From Pleodorina starrii (Eukaryota > Chlorophyta > Chlorophyceae > Chlamydomonadales > Volvocaceae): a stretch of DNA of 64,000 nucleotides. Location of the stretch: contig BRXU01000054.1 of the NCBI GenBank assembly GCA_030267565.1, positions 1 to 64,000 of the forward strand, given 5' to 3'. Positions 15,088-27,982 of the stretch are shown piece by piece (position 1 is the stretch's first letter; each line of letters opens with the position of its first letter). The translations under genes and the position numbers were made by a program. Under the pieces are notes generated by a model. That model made no database searches, was not told the DNA's origin, and saw nothing but the letters and a program-made list of their open reading frames with translations.

Positions 15088-15910
15088 ATGATGCTCGCTG
15101 CCAAGCCCTCTCTGTCCATCTGCAAGGGCACTGCCCGCCGCAGCGTGCCTGCGGGCCCTCGCGCCGTTCGCCCTGCTGTCGGCCGCTGCCAGGTGCGAAG
15201 AACTTCTCGATGGACCCTTGTCGCGCGGGAACCTTGACAACGACGATCCATTTCTGCAGAGGCTGGTGGTGCGCGCTGAGGAGACTACCACCACCACGTC
15301 GTCTAGCTTCGACTCTGAGAAGGTGCTGAAGGACCTGCAGCAGAAGGTGCGTTCCGAGGAGTTGATGCGACGGTCTCGGGAGGAGCAAGGCGCCCCGTGG
15401 ACTTCTCTCGACTCAAAATGTTTCCTCTACTTTTTTCACAGTGGGACGCCGTTGAGAACAAGGGCACCGTTGCCGCTTATGCTGCCGGCGCTGTTGTCGC
15501 GCTCTGGCTGAGCAGCACCATCGTCAACGCCATCAACTCTGTGCCGCTGGTGAGGATTGTAAAATACTGTGGCAGGGCTTGCGTTACTGTAAGGTGTCGG
15601 CCGGTGACGGACGTATATTGCTCTGAGTGACACTCGCAGCTGCCCAAGATGATGGAGCTGGTCGGCCTCGGCTACTCGGCCTGGTTCACCTACCGCTACC
15701 TGCTGTTCAAGGTGAGCAAATTGCTTCGCAAAGTTGGGGCTGCGTTCTACATTCGGTGGCTTGGGCACACGGACTGTCGTGCGCGACTAGCGCGACTGGT
15801 CCGTAACCTTCCTGTTTCCCCTTCCCCTTGCCGCAACCCTGCAGTCGAGCCGTGAGGAGCTCCTCAAGGACATTGGCGAGCTGAGCAAGAAGATCTCTGG
15901 CTCCGAGTAA
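15088..15910 (+). CDS. CURT1: CURT1-family thylakoid curvature protein
   Basis: CURT1 proteins oligomerise at grana margins and bend thylakoid membranes. Exons are 15088-15192, 15260-15346, 15442-15549, 15640-15711 and 15845-15910, all phase 0, 438 bases in total and 145 residues, the normal size of the family. Residues 1-40 are an Ser/Ala/Arg-rich plastid transit peptide starting MMLAAKPSLS. A predicted first membrane helix covers about 72-98 (GTVAAYAAGAVVALWLSS). A second, about 104-123, contains the family signature PKMMELVGLGYSAWFTYRYL. The C-terminus REELLKDIGELSKK is amphipathic, as expected for membrane bending. It is head-to-head with TL29 and convergent with the unknown gene that ends at 16962. 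I am confident of the family; the A/B/C/D subtype is not decided. Confidence 0.93.
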
Positions 15911-16961
15911 ATGCTCGGCCTCGTTGCAAGTAAATAGCACGCGGGCTTTCGGATATGCTGCCGGCTTGTTGCGTGTACTGTACTCGTTGTATACCATTTT
16001 TGCCCGCACGGAGGTGAAACCAGCGAAAATTGCGCCGGAGAGCTCAGCCAGCGGAGCGTAGCACCCCACTAATTTGGGCGGTGACGAGCGGTTAAATGCG
16101 CCCCGCGTGGGCTGCAGCATAATTTCATTCTCGTGTGATTGATTTTTCTTCTTTTGCTGGACTGAGCACGCGCTGTGTGCGTCTAGCAGTCACGTATTGC
16201 GGGGGAATGTAAGTATGATGGATGGTCACAGCACCATTCGATGTGACCAGGAGGCAATGTGTAAGGATGGCTGGATTTTCGCTGGCGTCTGTGTAAGTTA
16301 TGGATCTTGAGATATTTGTACGGTAGCTACCTAAATGTCAGAAGAATGATCGTCCCGAAACTATCATCGCGGTGAAACCAAGTCAGTTCAGTCGTCGAAC
16401 GTTAGTAAGGATTCTCCATGATTGCAGTAATCCCAGCTGCTATGCCAGGTTATATATTGCCGTGCACTCCGAACACTCCGGACCAACAGGCTGTGCAATT
16501 CAACTGGATGGTATTTCTTACAAACAACTTCAAGGAGACTTGTGGAATGGGGGAAAACATGTGCTCAGAAACCAGCGGCAGCTCAACATTACAATTGTAC
16601 ACCACGCTCCAAACCTACCCCCCTCCCTACTCATACATGCGCGGCAAGTCTGCAGCCTTCAATCATCCTCCATAACTGAGGACACAACAATATGCGGATT
16701 TGTTTTCCTATGGCCAGCCCCCCCTGGCCATACGGAAACATACACGCACGGCGACGCCGCGTCACCCACCCCCTCATCCCAGCCACCTAAGAGCGTCCCT
16801 TCCTCTCCATGTCGCTACCCCTTCTGCCCCTCATTATTCGCCTACTCCTCTCCTCCCTCGAGCATCAAACAACTACTCCCTCGTCGTCCTCCTCCTCCTC
16901 CCTCCTCCTCCCCATCCTCCTCCTCCTCCTGTCCATCCTCTTCCTCCTCCTCCTCCTCCCT
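15911..16961. terminator. Convergent 3' region with TGTAA-type signals
   Basis: This gap lies between two convergent stop codons. Plus-strand TGTAA occurs at 16208-16212, 16260-16264 and 16292-16296 and may end CURT1 transcripts. The minus-strand equivalent at 16589-16593 may end the unknown gene. A CCT-rich run follows at about 16860-16980. No coding frame is convincing here. Confidence 0.4.
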
Positions 16962-19900
16962 CTACTCCTGCCCATCCTCCACGTCGCTGTCCTCCTCCGC
17001 CTCCTTCATGTTGAACAGCTCATCCGCCAGCTCGCCCTCGCCACCGTAAATGTCATCCGCATACCTGCGCACCGCAGCGAGACGGGGAGGGGGAGGGGTT
17101 GAAAGATACCGCAGCGAGACGGGACGCAGACGGCGTTAGCAAGGGGGGGGATGTTGAGCGAGGTGGGGGGAGGTGTGTGTGTGTGTATGGTGGTGGGGTG
17201 ATACGACGATACCGTCAACCAGCCATACGGTATCGGCGCATCGCACACCCTCACCCCCTGTCCCCCCTCCTCCTCCCCCCCGCCCCCCTCCCGACCCACC
17301 TCTCCGTCGGGTTGGCCAGGCTGACCCCCGGCAGCACCCCCTCCAGGAAGTTGTCCACACAGTAGCGAGACACGTCCTCAGAGGAGGGGAACTTGGGCTC
17401 AGCCTGCTCCGCCTCGGTGGGAGGCAGCAGGGTGGCCTCACCGATGGCCTCCAGACGGTCGCGGAGCTCCTGTGTGCGTGTGTGTGTGTTGGGGTGGGGT
17501 GTGAGGGGGGGGTGTTCGGGGGTGGAGGGGCGGGGGATGAGGGGGAGTGTGTGTGTGCGTGTGTGTTTTGGAGGGGGGGAGATCGAAGCGGGTGCAGGAC
17601 CGCACACGCCGTTATCGTGTGTGTGTGCTGCTTTATCCGCTCGCGCTGCAAACCCCCCTTCATCCTCGCGCCAGCAACTCCCCCTCCCTCTTCTCTCTCT
17701 ATCTCTTCTCTCGCGCCGCCGCTCCCACCCTCCCCGGCTCCGGCCCCGCTCGCGTCGCCTCCCGAGTCCCGACACGCCCCCCATGATGTTGTCGTACAAC
17801 CCACCTCCTCCAACGGCTGCCGTACGAGTTTGTCCATGTTGTCCTTGACCGCCTGGTTGAACTGGTCAAAGTCCTGCGCAAAGAGGATCTCGGCCCGCGA
17901 CCATGACGAAAAGTACGTCTGCTTGTCGCCCATCCGAAAGTCCGCGTTCTCCAGCACGCGCATCATGGCGGCCACTTGGTGCACATTGGCGTAGATGTTG
18001 TGGGCCTGAGGGGGGTTGCATTTGGGAGGGAAGGAGGGAGGTTGTGCTTGTGGTTTTTGGGGGGTGGGTGGGTTTGGGGGGGTGGTGGCGGTGTGGGGGG
18101 GTTATCCACGTATAGGCCGGAGCCCGGGGGGAGGGTGGGGTGGTTTGATGGCGGGGTGGGGTGGTTTGATGGCGGGGTGGGGTCGGGTGGAGGGGTAAGG
18201 GGGTTTCGATCCACGCAATCCAAAGTGATTACGCGATCCAAGGTGATCCAAGATCCACATTATTCAAGATTCATGTTTGTAACTCATGTTTCAGTTGGGA
18301 TTCACGATCCACGTGATCAATGCCGGAGCCCCAGGGAGGGTCTGTGGGGGTTTTCTGTTGTACTCGTGTGCAATGCAAAGTTGGTGGTGTTGGGACTGAG
18401 GGGCGGAGAGGAGAGGGCAGGCGAGGGCAGGAGAGGAGAGGGCAGGGCAGGAGAGGGCAGGAGAGGGCAGGAGAGGAGAGGGCAGGCGAGGAGAGGGCAG
18501 GAGAGGAGAGGGCAGGAGAGGAGAGGATTATTGGGGTAAGGAGATGTATTGAGATATTGGCTTGGCAGTTTGGCAGTTTGGACAGCAGCCGTTGCAACAT
18601 GGGTGGATTTAGAGTTTTGGGTTTTAGGGTTGGAGAAAACAACACAGGCGCCTGTGCGCCCCCAGCAGGCCAACACCGCCAACACCGCTCTCCTCTCTCT
18701 CCCCCGGCTCACCCACCCCGACGCCTAGTTGCCACTTGTCCGCGCGTGCATGCCACCCCCCCTTCACCCCCTCCGCCTTCATTACCCAACTCCTCCCTTC
18801 CCCATCGCGTTCGCTCAATCCCCCCCTCCCCCGTATGATGCCAGCCAGTCGGCTTTCCGCTTTCCGTATTCCGGGGAATTCCGACTGCTTTCTTCCTTCA
18901 CCCACAAACTCCGCCCCCGCCCCTTCCCTCTCAACCAGCCAAATCGCATCCCTCCGCAAAACCTTCCCCATACACACACCTCCCCATACAGACATACACC
19001 TCCCCATACACACACACACTCACCTTTCCCCGCATTCGCTCCGCCTCGAAGAACGCCAGGTCGTCTACCTCCTCGTGGTTCCAGGTGCGAGCAAAGTAGG
19101 CCTCCATTTGCAACTGCGCAGGGGGGGTGGAGGGCGAGGTGGAGGGCGAGGTGGAGGTCACAGGGTTGAGATCACAGGGTTGAGATGGAGGTGGAGGGCG
19201 AGGTGGAGGTCACCGGGTCGCGGTCGCGGGGGAGATGGGGCGGAGATGGCGGGGAGGAGGCCAGGAGGGGGTGACACCCTGCTGCCACTGCTCTTGCCCC
19301 TGCTCCCCCCATCGCTGCCCCCTCCCCCCCTCCCCGCTTCCGCCCACCCCCGCCGCTGTGCTCCCCCAAAGCCAACCCCCGCGTGTCCTGCAGCCAGCCT
19401 GTGCGCCCACCACGCGGCCTCGCCCCCCGGCCGCGATCCCCGTTTGGACGCCCCAACATTCCCCTCTTCGCCCCCTCCCCCTCTCTCTCCCCCTCTCTCT
19501 CTCCATCTCTGGCTCCATGTGCTCGCCCATCCGTGCACCGACGCAGACGGAGGGGGGTACAAAGAAGATACCGCAGACGGGGGGGGAGGGATGGGTACGG
19601 CGCTGCGGCGGCGCACTTACTGGCCTGCTTCCCTGCCAGTCTCCCCCCTCCCCATTCGGTCACCTCCTCGGTCCCAGGTCCCCACCCGGGTCCTCCACCC
19701 CATCGACAAACCGCCCACCGAACCGACCCATGGGTCCGATCGGTGGCTCCTCTCCCACCCCCACCCCCGCCAACATCCGCGACCCGCCCCCGGGCACCGC
19801 CACTCGGTCAGCGAGACCTCACCCCCGCACCCCCCCACACACACCCTTCAAGTCGTCACCCACCCACCCACCCACCTGGTCAGACGCACCCACCACGACG

Positions 19901-21503
19901 ACGACGCCCCATCACATCACATCCCACCCTCACGCTCATCTATGCATCCACCCACCCACGCACCCACCCTCACGCACCCACCCCCACCCGCCACACTCAC
20001 CCAACCCCCACCCGCCACCCAAAGCCACCCCCACCCTACCCCTTGCATTACACTCTTCAATCCCCCACCCGCCACCCAAAGCCGCACCCATCCCTGCCAC
20101 CCACCCACCGCGGCCTGCAGCCTCCGCTCCTCCTCCTCACTCCGCGGCAGCAACCTCATCGGCAGATCTCTCCAGGTGCTGTCCTGATCGCCGTACACCC
20201 GGCTGTAGATGTCCATGTCCATGTGCACCCGCGGGATGGCGGGGCCGCCCCCCTCCTCAGTCCCCTCCGCCTCCTCGTCACCGCCCTCCGCATCGCCACC
20301 ACCGCTGGCGCCGCCGTGGCCGGGGGGGCTACGCCGGGATAACAGCCGCTGGAGGTCCCCTGCGAGTGCGTGAGGGCGTGCGTGAGTGCGTGTGTGTGTT
20401 TGGTTGGGGTGAGTTTGGTTTGGTTGGGGACCCAGGTCACCGAAACGACGCAACCTCCCAACCCTGGAACAACCCTAACTCGCTCCTGGGCCGCAGGGAC
20501 GCATCTCACTTTACTTAAACCCCCTCCCCTCCCCTTCCCTCCCCGCTTCTCCGTCCCTTCGCCGCGGTATCTTTCATCTTCTTATCCCTCAAGACAGCCG
20601 CCCGAACAGCCGCCTTTCCCTTTCCCTTTTCCGCCATCCTGCCCTGCCCCTTGTCTCCTCCATTCTCTCGCTCCCTCCCTCCCTCCTTTCCCTCCCTCCG
20701 TCGCTCCCTGCAGTATCCTTTTCAATAACCCTCCCCCTCCCTCCCTCCCTCCCTCCCTCCCTCCCTCCCTCCCTCCCCCCCCCTCCCTCTCTCCCTCCCT
20801 CCCTCCCACCCCTCTCAGGCTATGTACCTGGCGGACCCGACTGCAAGACCAGCTCCTCGGGACCCATGTCGTCCTCCTGTACATACAGAGGCGGGGCCAG
20901 CGGGAGGGCGGGGGGCGGCTGAGATCTTAAGCGCCCTTGGTACGTGGTACAACCCCCTCCCTGCTACGTTTGACCGTGCTGAGGTGTGCTTGCAGCCCCA
21001 AGTACCTAGCACACCTCGGCACGGCCAAACGTAGCAGGGAAGGGGTTGTATCTGTACGATGTGCGATGCGAAGGAGTTGGTGCAGGACGGGGGAGGGAGG
21101 TGGGGTAGCGGTTCGTGGGACACGTTTGGGTAAGCGCAAGCGCACAGAAAGGGAAATACGGTGAGGATGCGGGGATGTATGGATGGCGCGTTAACGGGGT
21201 GTGCAATCCGGGAAACCACGCAGCTCCAGGGCTATCATGGATTAGGGGGGCATCTCGCACCTGCGGTGGCTCCGGCAGGGGGTTGCGCTTCTTTGCGCAC
21301 GTCTGAACACGGCTCCCACGTTTTAGGTTTAATGACCAGCATGTGGGCTGGTAAGATGTCGAGCATTCGGGCTGCTGCTGCACTTCCGTGGTGGCAATTC
21401 GCAAGCGTGTTGGCGGCGGCCTAACAGGCGAAAAGCAGGGCGTTGCTGCATGTCTAGTGTTATGCGAAAGTATTTGTAGGCAGTTGGCGGCTAATTGGGC
21501 CAT
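16962..21503 (-). CDS. Predicted plastid-targeted protein of unknown function
   Basis: I do not recognise this protein. Seven exons (21261-21503, 20828-20876, 20109-20359, 19024-19113, 17805-18005, 17300-17469, 16962-17064) join with consistent phases into 1107 bases, or 368 residues. This internal consistency is the main support that it is real. Residues 1 to about 75 are Arg/Ser/Thr/Gln-rich with few acids and look like an organelle transit peptide. There follows PLPEPPQEDDMGPEEL, a Gly/Glu-rich stretch, HMDMDIYSRVYGDQDSTW, and then a soluble, largely helical domain with many aromatic and acidic residues (TWNHEEVDDLAFFEAERMRG, DKQTYFSSWSRAEILFAQDF, YCVDNFLEGVLPGVSLANP). The C-terminus is strongly acidic (EEDSDVEDGQE). 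No membrane helix is seen. Its promoter faces the P450 gene. Confidence 0.75.
18405..18534. repeat. GAGAGGGCAG tandem array
   Basis: About thirteen imperfect GAGAGGGCAGG(A/C) units lie in an intron of the unknown plastid protein gene. Confidence 0.9.
20739..20776. repeat. CCCT run
   Basis: A second, short CCCT array in the intron upstream of exon 3 of the unknown gene. It has the same unit as the 1.5-kb satellite at the window start. Confidence 0.9.
20948..21050 (-). ncRNA. Near-perfect 43-bp intronic hairpin, candidate small-RNA precursor or MITE
   Basis: Arms 20948-20990 and 21008-21050 are reverse complements at 40 of 43 positions, around a 17-nt loop. Two of the three differences would be G-U pairs in a minus-strand transcript. 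The hairpin lies wholly inside the first intron of the minus-strand unknown gene. Volvocine miRNA precursors are often long, nearly perfect hairpins in introns, but a miniature inverted-repeat transposon would look the same. Confidence 0.5.
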
Positions 21504-22062
21504 TTTCCTGAGAGTTTGAGGAAGGGAGAGCGACTTGCTGACGACGTTGGTTGGGGCGGTGGGAAGTGTGCGCGGTCAGGCCCAAGCACCCAGTGCACGA
21601 AAATTTCCAGGGTCAGTAAAATGCAGCCTCATTGTGTTGGCGAGCCGGTTTGCGCACAGTGCTGGCAAAAGTGTCCGTTGTACGAGCAGCGGAGCAGCGG
21701 ACCGCCAAAAGTGGCCGGTACCGCTCGAAGGTACGTAATTACGAGTGCCGGACTACTTGAAGGCGCGTTACGCCTTGCCGTCTTTACGAAGCCCCTCCTA
21801 CTTCGCAAGACACTATTTAAACGACCATTACACTCCGCTGCTGCTTATTTACTCTGATCACGAGCTGCAATTGAATATATCACCGCCATTTTGTTCCATA
21901 GGTGTGGAAGCTGCGATTGAGGAGGGAGGCGAAAGCCCGCCGAGGCGCGGGCTGGAGCGGTACGCCGCAAGCAGGCCGCGAGCGTTAAATAAGTAACGAC
22001 GCCAAAGCGCCAAGTGTGCATACTCTGGTAGCCGTTCCAAGAGCCTAGTAGTCGTCATCAAA
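21504..22062. promoter_or_regulatory. Divergent promoter region, unknown gene and P450
   Basis: A 559-base gap separates two divergent start codons. TATTTAAA is at 21814-21821, about 240 bases before the P450 ATG, and a second AT-rich patch is at 21984-21992. No open frame here has a recognisable domain. Confidence 0.45.
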
Positions 22063-25000
22063 ATGGCCAGCGCTGCCCACTGGTCTCCTCTGGCGGAGCT
22101 GCTTGCAGACGGCGGCAGTCGCGCGACCATGCTGCGCCTGGCGCCAATTGTCTTGCTGGGAGGAGGGCTCCTCGTGTACGTCCTCATCCGCGCAGCGTTG
22201 TTCATGCTAAATTACATGCGCATCCAGCGCGGCCTTGCCAGCATTCCCTCGGCGCCGGGCTCGCTGCCCCTGCTGGGCCACCTCATTCCGATGATCACCT
22301 GCGTCCGCCGGAATATCGGCGCCTGGGACCTCATGGAGGAGTGGCTGGATAAAACCGGCCCCATCGTCAAGTTTCGCTTTCTCGGAACGCAAGGCGTCGT
22401 GTTCCGCGACCCGGCCGCGCTGAAGCGCGTCTTCCAGACCGGCTACAAGATGTACGAGAAGGACTTGGACGTCTCCTACCGCCCCTTCCTCCCCATCCTC
22501 GGCAGCGGCCTCGTGACCGCAGACGGTGCGCTGTGGCAGAAGCAGCGCATGTTGATGGGCCCCGCACTGCGCGTCGATGTGCTGGACGACATCATCCGCA
22601 TCGCCAAGAAGGCCGTTGACCGGCTGTGCGAGAAGCTCAGCCACCACGCCGGCAACGGCCAGCCGGTTAACATTGAGGAGGAGTTCCGCCTGCTGACGCT
22701 GCAGGTGCTTACGGGCTAGCGGGGTGTGCTCGGTTTGGCGTTTGGGGTTTTGGTTCCGGAGGGCGAGTTGCATGTCCCTCCCTCCACCCGCGCCGAACAC
22801 CCTCTCCCCCGGTGAAACCCTTACTTGACCGTGACCAAACTCGGCGCGACTTACCCGCCCGGGCCATCGTCCAAATTCGTTTCCTGCATGGCCCTTGCGA
22901 CCACACGCTGACTGCTGCTCCCTTCACGCGCTTCCTGTTTGGGGCACGGGTCCGACACGTTTTCGTTATTGGCAGGATGACATCCGTGCGGCCCAAATCA
23001 CATTTTCCACCAATCCTGCCGGCAGTGTCCCTCGTCCGCTGTGTACTCCACAAGCCAGCTTCCAGTTGTCGTACCAGCTGTCGTACCGGCGCTCTCGAAT
23101 TTGACCGCGACCCACATCACATTTCTCCACCACCGCCGGTTTGCAGTGCCTCCAGAGCATACCCTCCCACCACCTTCACCGCCAGCCAACAGCCAACCGC
23201 CCATCTCCATCACCCCCTTTCCCGTTGGGGGCCCGCTCCTGCGTCCATTGTTCCCCTCTCTTCCCTGACCCCTCTCTTCCCCCTCGGGCCCGGCGGCCAC
23301 GTCCTGACAGGTCATCGGAGAGGCCGTACTCAGTCTGTCCCCGGAGGAGTGCGACCGGGTAAGTACCCCTGACGTGACGGGTCCCCTTTGGGAGGGAACG
23401 GGTGGCAGAGCGGCATGAGCGTGTGCGTATGTGTGTGTGCGGGGGGGTGTCTCGCGAGGTTGTGTTGTACTTGCGTTGTACCTGGAGGGACGGCGGGGGC
23501 TGCGGGCGCACTGGGGGCCGTCAGGATGGGGTAACGGAAGGGCGATGGCTCGGGAGGCCATTTGGGTCGGAAGATCCAGATCCAGATGCAGCTCATAACG
23601 CCATAAGTGCAGCTCGCCTCGTTTTCGCAACGACGCACCCATGCACGCACGCAACGCAACGTTTAACGCGGCCGAAAGTAATGCGTGGAGGTGCGTGTGT
23701 GTGTTTGTTTGTGTATGTATGTTGACGATTGTGTGCGTGCGTCGGTGAGGGTGATGGGAGGGACAAAAAATCGATCGCGAGACGCATTTTTCCCGAGAGA
23801 AGACCGCTGTAAGAGCAGCGCCGTTGGAAGTAGAGGCAACGGAGCAGCGTGTACCCTCTACCCTCCCATGTTTCTCACCCTCACCCTCACCCATCACCCC
23901 CACCAGGGATAACCTCCTTCCCTTTCGCACGCTGCACCCTAAATCCCACGACCCCTCACCCACCGGCCACCCACCGCCCTCTCCTCTCCCTCCCCCTCAC
24001 CCACCGCCCTCTCCTCTCCCCTCTCCTCTCCCCCGCCCCCGCTCCCTCCCTCCCCGCAGGTGTTCCCCCAGCTGTACCTGCCCGTCATGAGCGAGGCCAA
24101 CCACCGAGTGCTGCGCCCCTACCGCATGTACCTGCCCACCCCCGAGTGGTTCCGCTTCCGGACCCGCATGGCCAAACTCAACCAGTACCTCATCGACCTG
24201 TTCAGGTGCGGCGGCGAAGGGGCCGTCGGGGGGGTTATCCACGTATAGGCCGGAGCCCGTGAACGGGCCGTGGGGGGGGCGGTAGCGGGGGGGGGGCGGT
24301 AGCGGGGGAGGCGGCAGTGGGGGAGGCGGCAGCGGGGAGCACAGTGCTGCGCTGCGTTGGTGTTTGATGCCTGTGTGCGTGTGTTTGCGTGCGTGTGTCA
24401 GGGGCGGGCGGGCGGGTGTACCTGGAGGAGCGGGCGGGTGACGGGGCGGGGGCGGGGGACGGTGAGGGCCGTCACCCTCCGAGGACGCCCCCACTCGGGA
24501 GCGCTACCGCTCCCTGCTGCCTCACAATCCGAACTTTCCGTCTCCTCGCTCCCTCCGCCGCGTCATCCGTCCCTCCCTCCCTCCCTCCCTCCGTCCGTTC
24601 GTCGTCTGTCCGCAGGCGGCGCTGGGAGGCCCGGCAGATGGTCGGCGCGTCGCGTCAGAAGCCGGTGGACATTTTGGACCGCATCATGGACGCAATCGAG
24701 GTGGGTTGTTTGAGGGGCCGGGGGGCTTTTCTTCGGGGGCGGGGGGCAGGGGGGCTTTGGGAGACGTGGGAGGTGGAGGTGTTCGAGGGTTTGGGGCTGG
24801 AGATGGAGAGTTTTGGGGGCTTTGGGGCGTTGGGGGCTCGATCGTGGGTCCTGACGGAATGCCAGTACCGCAAAAGCAGCTCCGGCCCCCGTCTATAACG
24901 CCCCGTGCTCCTCTCTCCTCCCTCTGCTGTCCCCCACCCGCTGCGATATTTTCTTTTTATCCCGATCCCGTCACCCCGCCCACTGGTCCTTTCCTTTCCT

Positions 25001-27982
25001 CCGGTACCTCCGTCATTCTCGTCTCTCACCTTCCTCTCCCCTCCCTCTCGCCTCCCTCAGTTTCATTCAACCCAATGTTCACTCCCCCGCTCCCGCTCTT
25101 GCTCCCGCCCCTCTTGTCCGCGCCGCTCCCGCTCCCGCTCCCGAGTGCACAGGAGTCCGGCGCCAAGTGGGACGCCGCGCTGGAGACCCAGCTGTGCTAC
25201 GAGATCAAGACCTTCCTGTTGGCGGGCCACGAGACCAGCGCTGCGATGCTCACCTGGTCCACCTACGAGCTGTCGATTGCGGGGGAGATGGCCGACAAGG
25301 TGGGGGGGGGCAGTTGGGGGCGTTGGGTGAAGGGCGGGTGAAGGGGAGAGAGAGGCGTGGAAGAGGCGTGGAAGAGGCGAGGGGGCAGTGCGGAAGGGAG
25401 ATGGCGAAGAGGGTGGTGGTGTATGGTTTGGGTTGGGGGGCGTGAAGGGGACGCGAAGGGGGCGGAGGAGGGTGCACTTCCTTGTGTATACGATACGGAG
25501 GCGGAGGCGGAGGGTACCCCCGCCTTCGGCGTGCTGCTACTCGACACCGCTGGCAGTGACCGGACGGATACCTGCATACCTGCATACATACCAGGTCTGA
25601 TCTCTGATGGGTGAAGGATGTGCTGCCTGACTGTACTTCACCGGCTGGATTGGCTGCAGGTGGTTTCGGAGGCGGACACTGCGTTTGGCGCGCAGTGCCA
25701 GGTGGAGCCCAGCAGGCGCTCCGTTGACGAGATGTTGTACACGTTGTCGGTGCTCAAGGTGGGACTGGGGTCCCGGGTTTTAGGGCACCCGCACTCGCAC
25801 CCTGGGGTCCAGGGTTCGGGATGCGGCCCCGAGGGATATGACCCGTGGGACGGCTTGAAAGGGGTGGGGGCGGTAGGGAAGCAGGGAGTGAGGGTGGGCG
25901 GTAGGGAAGAGGGCAGCAGGGCCGCGCCAGGTCACGGAGGGTTGACAGCCGCGGGCCCCCCGCCGGCCTATACGTGGAGAACCCCCCCGGATGGATAACC
26001 CCCCGTGCACCTTTGGCGTCGCCCTCGCCCTGTTGCGGACCTGTTCGCCGGGTTCAGTTGCTGCAGCTGCTGCCGCTGTCTGTCGGGGCTTCGCAGTTCC
26101 TCGTTTCTTTCTCAAACCACGTTCCGATCGTTGTGCTCCATTTCGTGTTCGTGTTTTGTTTTCCGCAGGAGGCGCTCCGCAAGTACAGCGTCGTGCCGGT
26201 GGTCACGCGCAAGCTGGTGAGGCTGCAGTCTATGAGGTTGACGAGATGGTGGCCCGTGGGTCGGTTGGCCAGCGGGCTTGGCAGCAGCGGTCGCAGCAGT
26301 CCCACCCTCGCCCGTCCATTCACTCCCTCCCTGCCCGCTCCCCCCGGGTCTTATGGGTCTCAACAACGTCCGCAGTGTCGCATGTTCTATAAAATATAAT
26401 GGAGCATATCACTCCCCGCACCCCCTGGGTCTCCCCGCTCCCCGTTCCTCCGCTGCCGTATCTTCTTTTTTTAGCCCCCAGGTTCTCGAGTGTGTTGTCT
26501 GTCACTCAACCCCGCCCCACCCCTCTCCCCCCGGGTCCGTCCCCCGCCCCGTTCTAATTGTCCCCCGCCCCGCTCCCAACTCCCCGTCCCTCTCCCCCGC
26601 AGGCCCAGGACGACACGTTGGGTCTGCTGGGCCACTCGCTGCCCGCTGGAATCATGGTGGCCTGCCACCTGCAGGTGCGTGTGTATGCGTGTCTGTGTGT
26701 GAGACGGAGAGCGAGGCGGGGGGGCTGAGGCAGGGGAGAGGCGAGGAGGTTGGTTTCTGGTTTATACATGATTTAGGACAAGGAAATAGAGGGCGGGGGT
26801 TGAAGGTGGGTCTACACAGCGACGTAGCATGTAAGCCGTCCCGGTCGGGTCCGGGCTCCGGGCCCGGACCCTGACCCGACCGGTTGGGACCTGCGCTCTG
26901 ACCCGGACTGCAGACAGCTGACCCCGTGCGTCTGCGTCTGTGGGGACGACTCGTGTAGCTCGGCTGGATGGCTGCCGCGGGTTTTTTGAGACTACCTATT
27001 TCATTATGGCAACCAGCCACAATGTATTGGAACCACCGCTTGTGACCCGATGCGCACAGCGACAAGCACGGGCACAGGCACACCCGGGCATGCACCCGCA
27101 GCCGCACCTGCGTGCCCCCGTCTCCCCGGACTGAAGACTGACCGCATGAGAGGCGCGCATGGCCTGGCTCCGGCTCCGGCCTGTTGCGGCTTGTCCATAC
27201 CTACATACCTACATGCGTGCGTGGGTGCGTGTTGAACACAGACTCCATCCAGCAGCGCACGCATGTTTTAAGCCAAGTACATGTCGGGACTGAACGACTG
27301 ACCGCATGTCGTGGTCTCTCGCTGTGTGGCCGCGTCGTCATCGCGTGTCGCACCTGCCGCGTGTTGCACCCACGCAGGCCACGCACCGCATGTACGAGGC
27401 GCCGGACGAGTTCCGCCCCGACCGCTTCATGCCGGGCGGCGAGTACGACAGCTTTGATGACGCGATCCGCGCCTACATGTTCGTGCCCTTCATCCAGGTG
27501 GGGCCGGGCTCCAGGGAGGGGCGGGGGGCGGGACTTGGGACTGGGCTTTTTGAGCTCGGGGTTTGGGCTGGGGTGTTTGCGGTGGTGGCATGGACTGACA
27601 CGATGGGGGCGATGATGTGGGTGCTCTGGCCAATCGCAAGAGATCGCGGCGCGCCGCGGACTGACCCCACCTTTCTCCTTTCCATTCTTTCACCTGTCCC
27701 CTCACCTCCCCTCACCTTGCTTTTATCTTTTACCGGCTCGTCCTTCTCTTCCCTGCCCCGTCCTCCCCCCCACACGCACCTCCCTACATCTCCCCGCTCC
27801 AGGGCCCTCGCAACTGCTTGGGTCAGCACCTAGCGCTGCTGGAGGCGCGAGTGGTGCTGGCGCTGCTGCACAAGCGCTTCAAGTTCACGCTGGCGGGCGG
27901 CTCCGCGGTCCGCCGCGACCCGTCCGTCATTCCGGTGGGCCCCGTGGGCGGCCTCCATGTGCTGTTGGAGGTACGCAAGTGA
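22063..27982 (+). CDS. Cytochrome P450 monooxygenase
   Basis: This is a membrane-anchored haem-thiolate monooxygenase; its substrate is unknown. Ten exons (22063-22704, 23311-23358, 24060-24205, 24616-24700, 25153-25299, 25660-25758, 26169-26216, 26603-26674, 27378-27497, 27803-27982) sum to 1587 bases with matching phases, giving 528 residues, normal for an ER P450. A hydrophobic anchor covers about residues 26-48, followed by the proline hinge IPSAPGSLPLLGHL. The I-helix AGHETS is near 331-336, the K-helix EALR (ExxR) at 390-393, and FRPDRF fits the meander. The haem loop is FIQGPRNCLG, with the ligand Cys near 474. Start ATG 22063 has an AAAATGGCC context. The FIQGPRNCLGQ..ALLEARVV block resembles green-lineage CYP711/CYP746-type sequences, but I would not assign a family. 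Confidence 0.93.
24231..24260 (+). repeat. Dispersed ATCCACGTATAGGCCGGAG motif
   Basis: This is one of several near-identical copies in introns. Others are near 13270, 18105, 25965 (opposite strand) and 32319-32372. It sits about 25 bases after the donor of P450 exon 3. Confidence 0.75.

Noticed and set aside
18736..20518. Two overlapping plus-strand frames of over 400 codons, Pro/His/Ser-rich
   Set aside because: They lie antisense to the spliced minus-strand gene; composition follows C-rich intron repeats.
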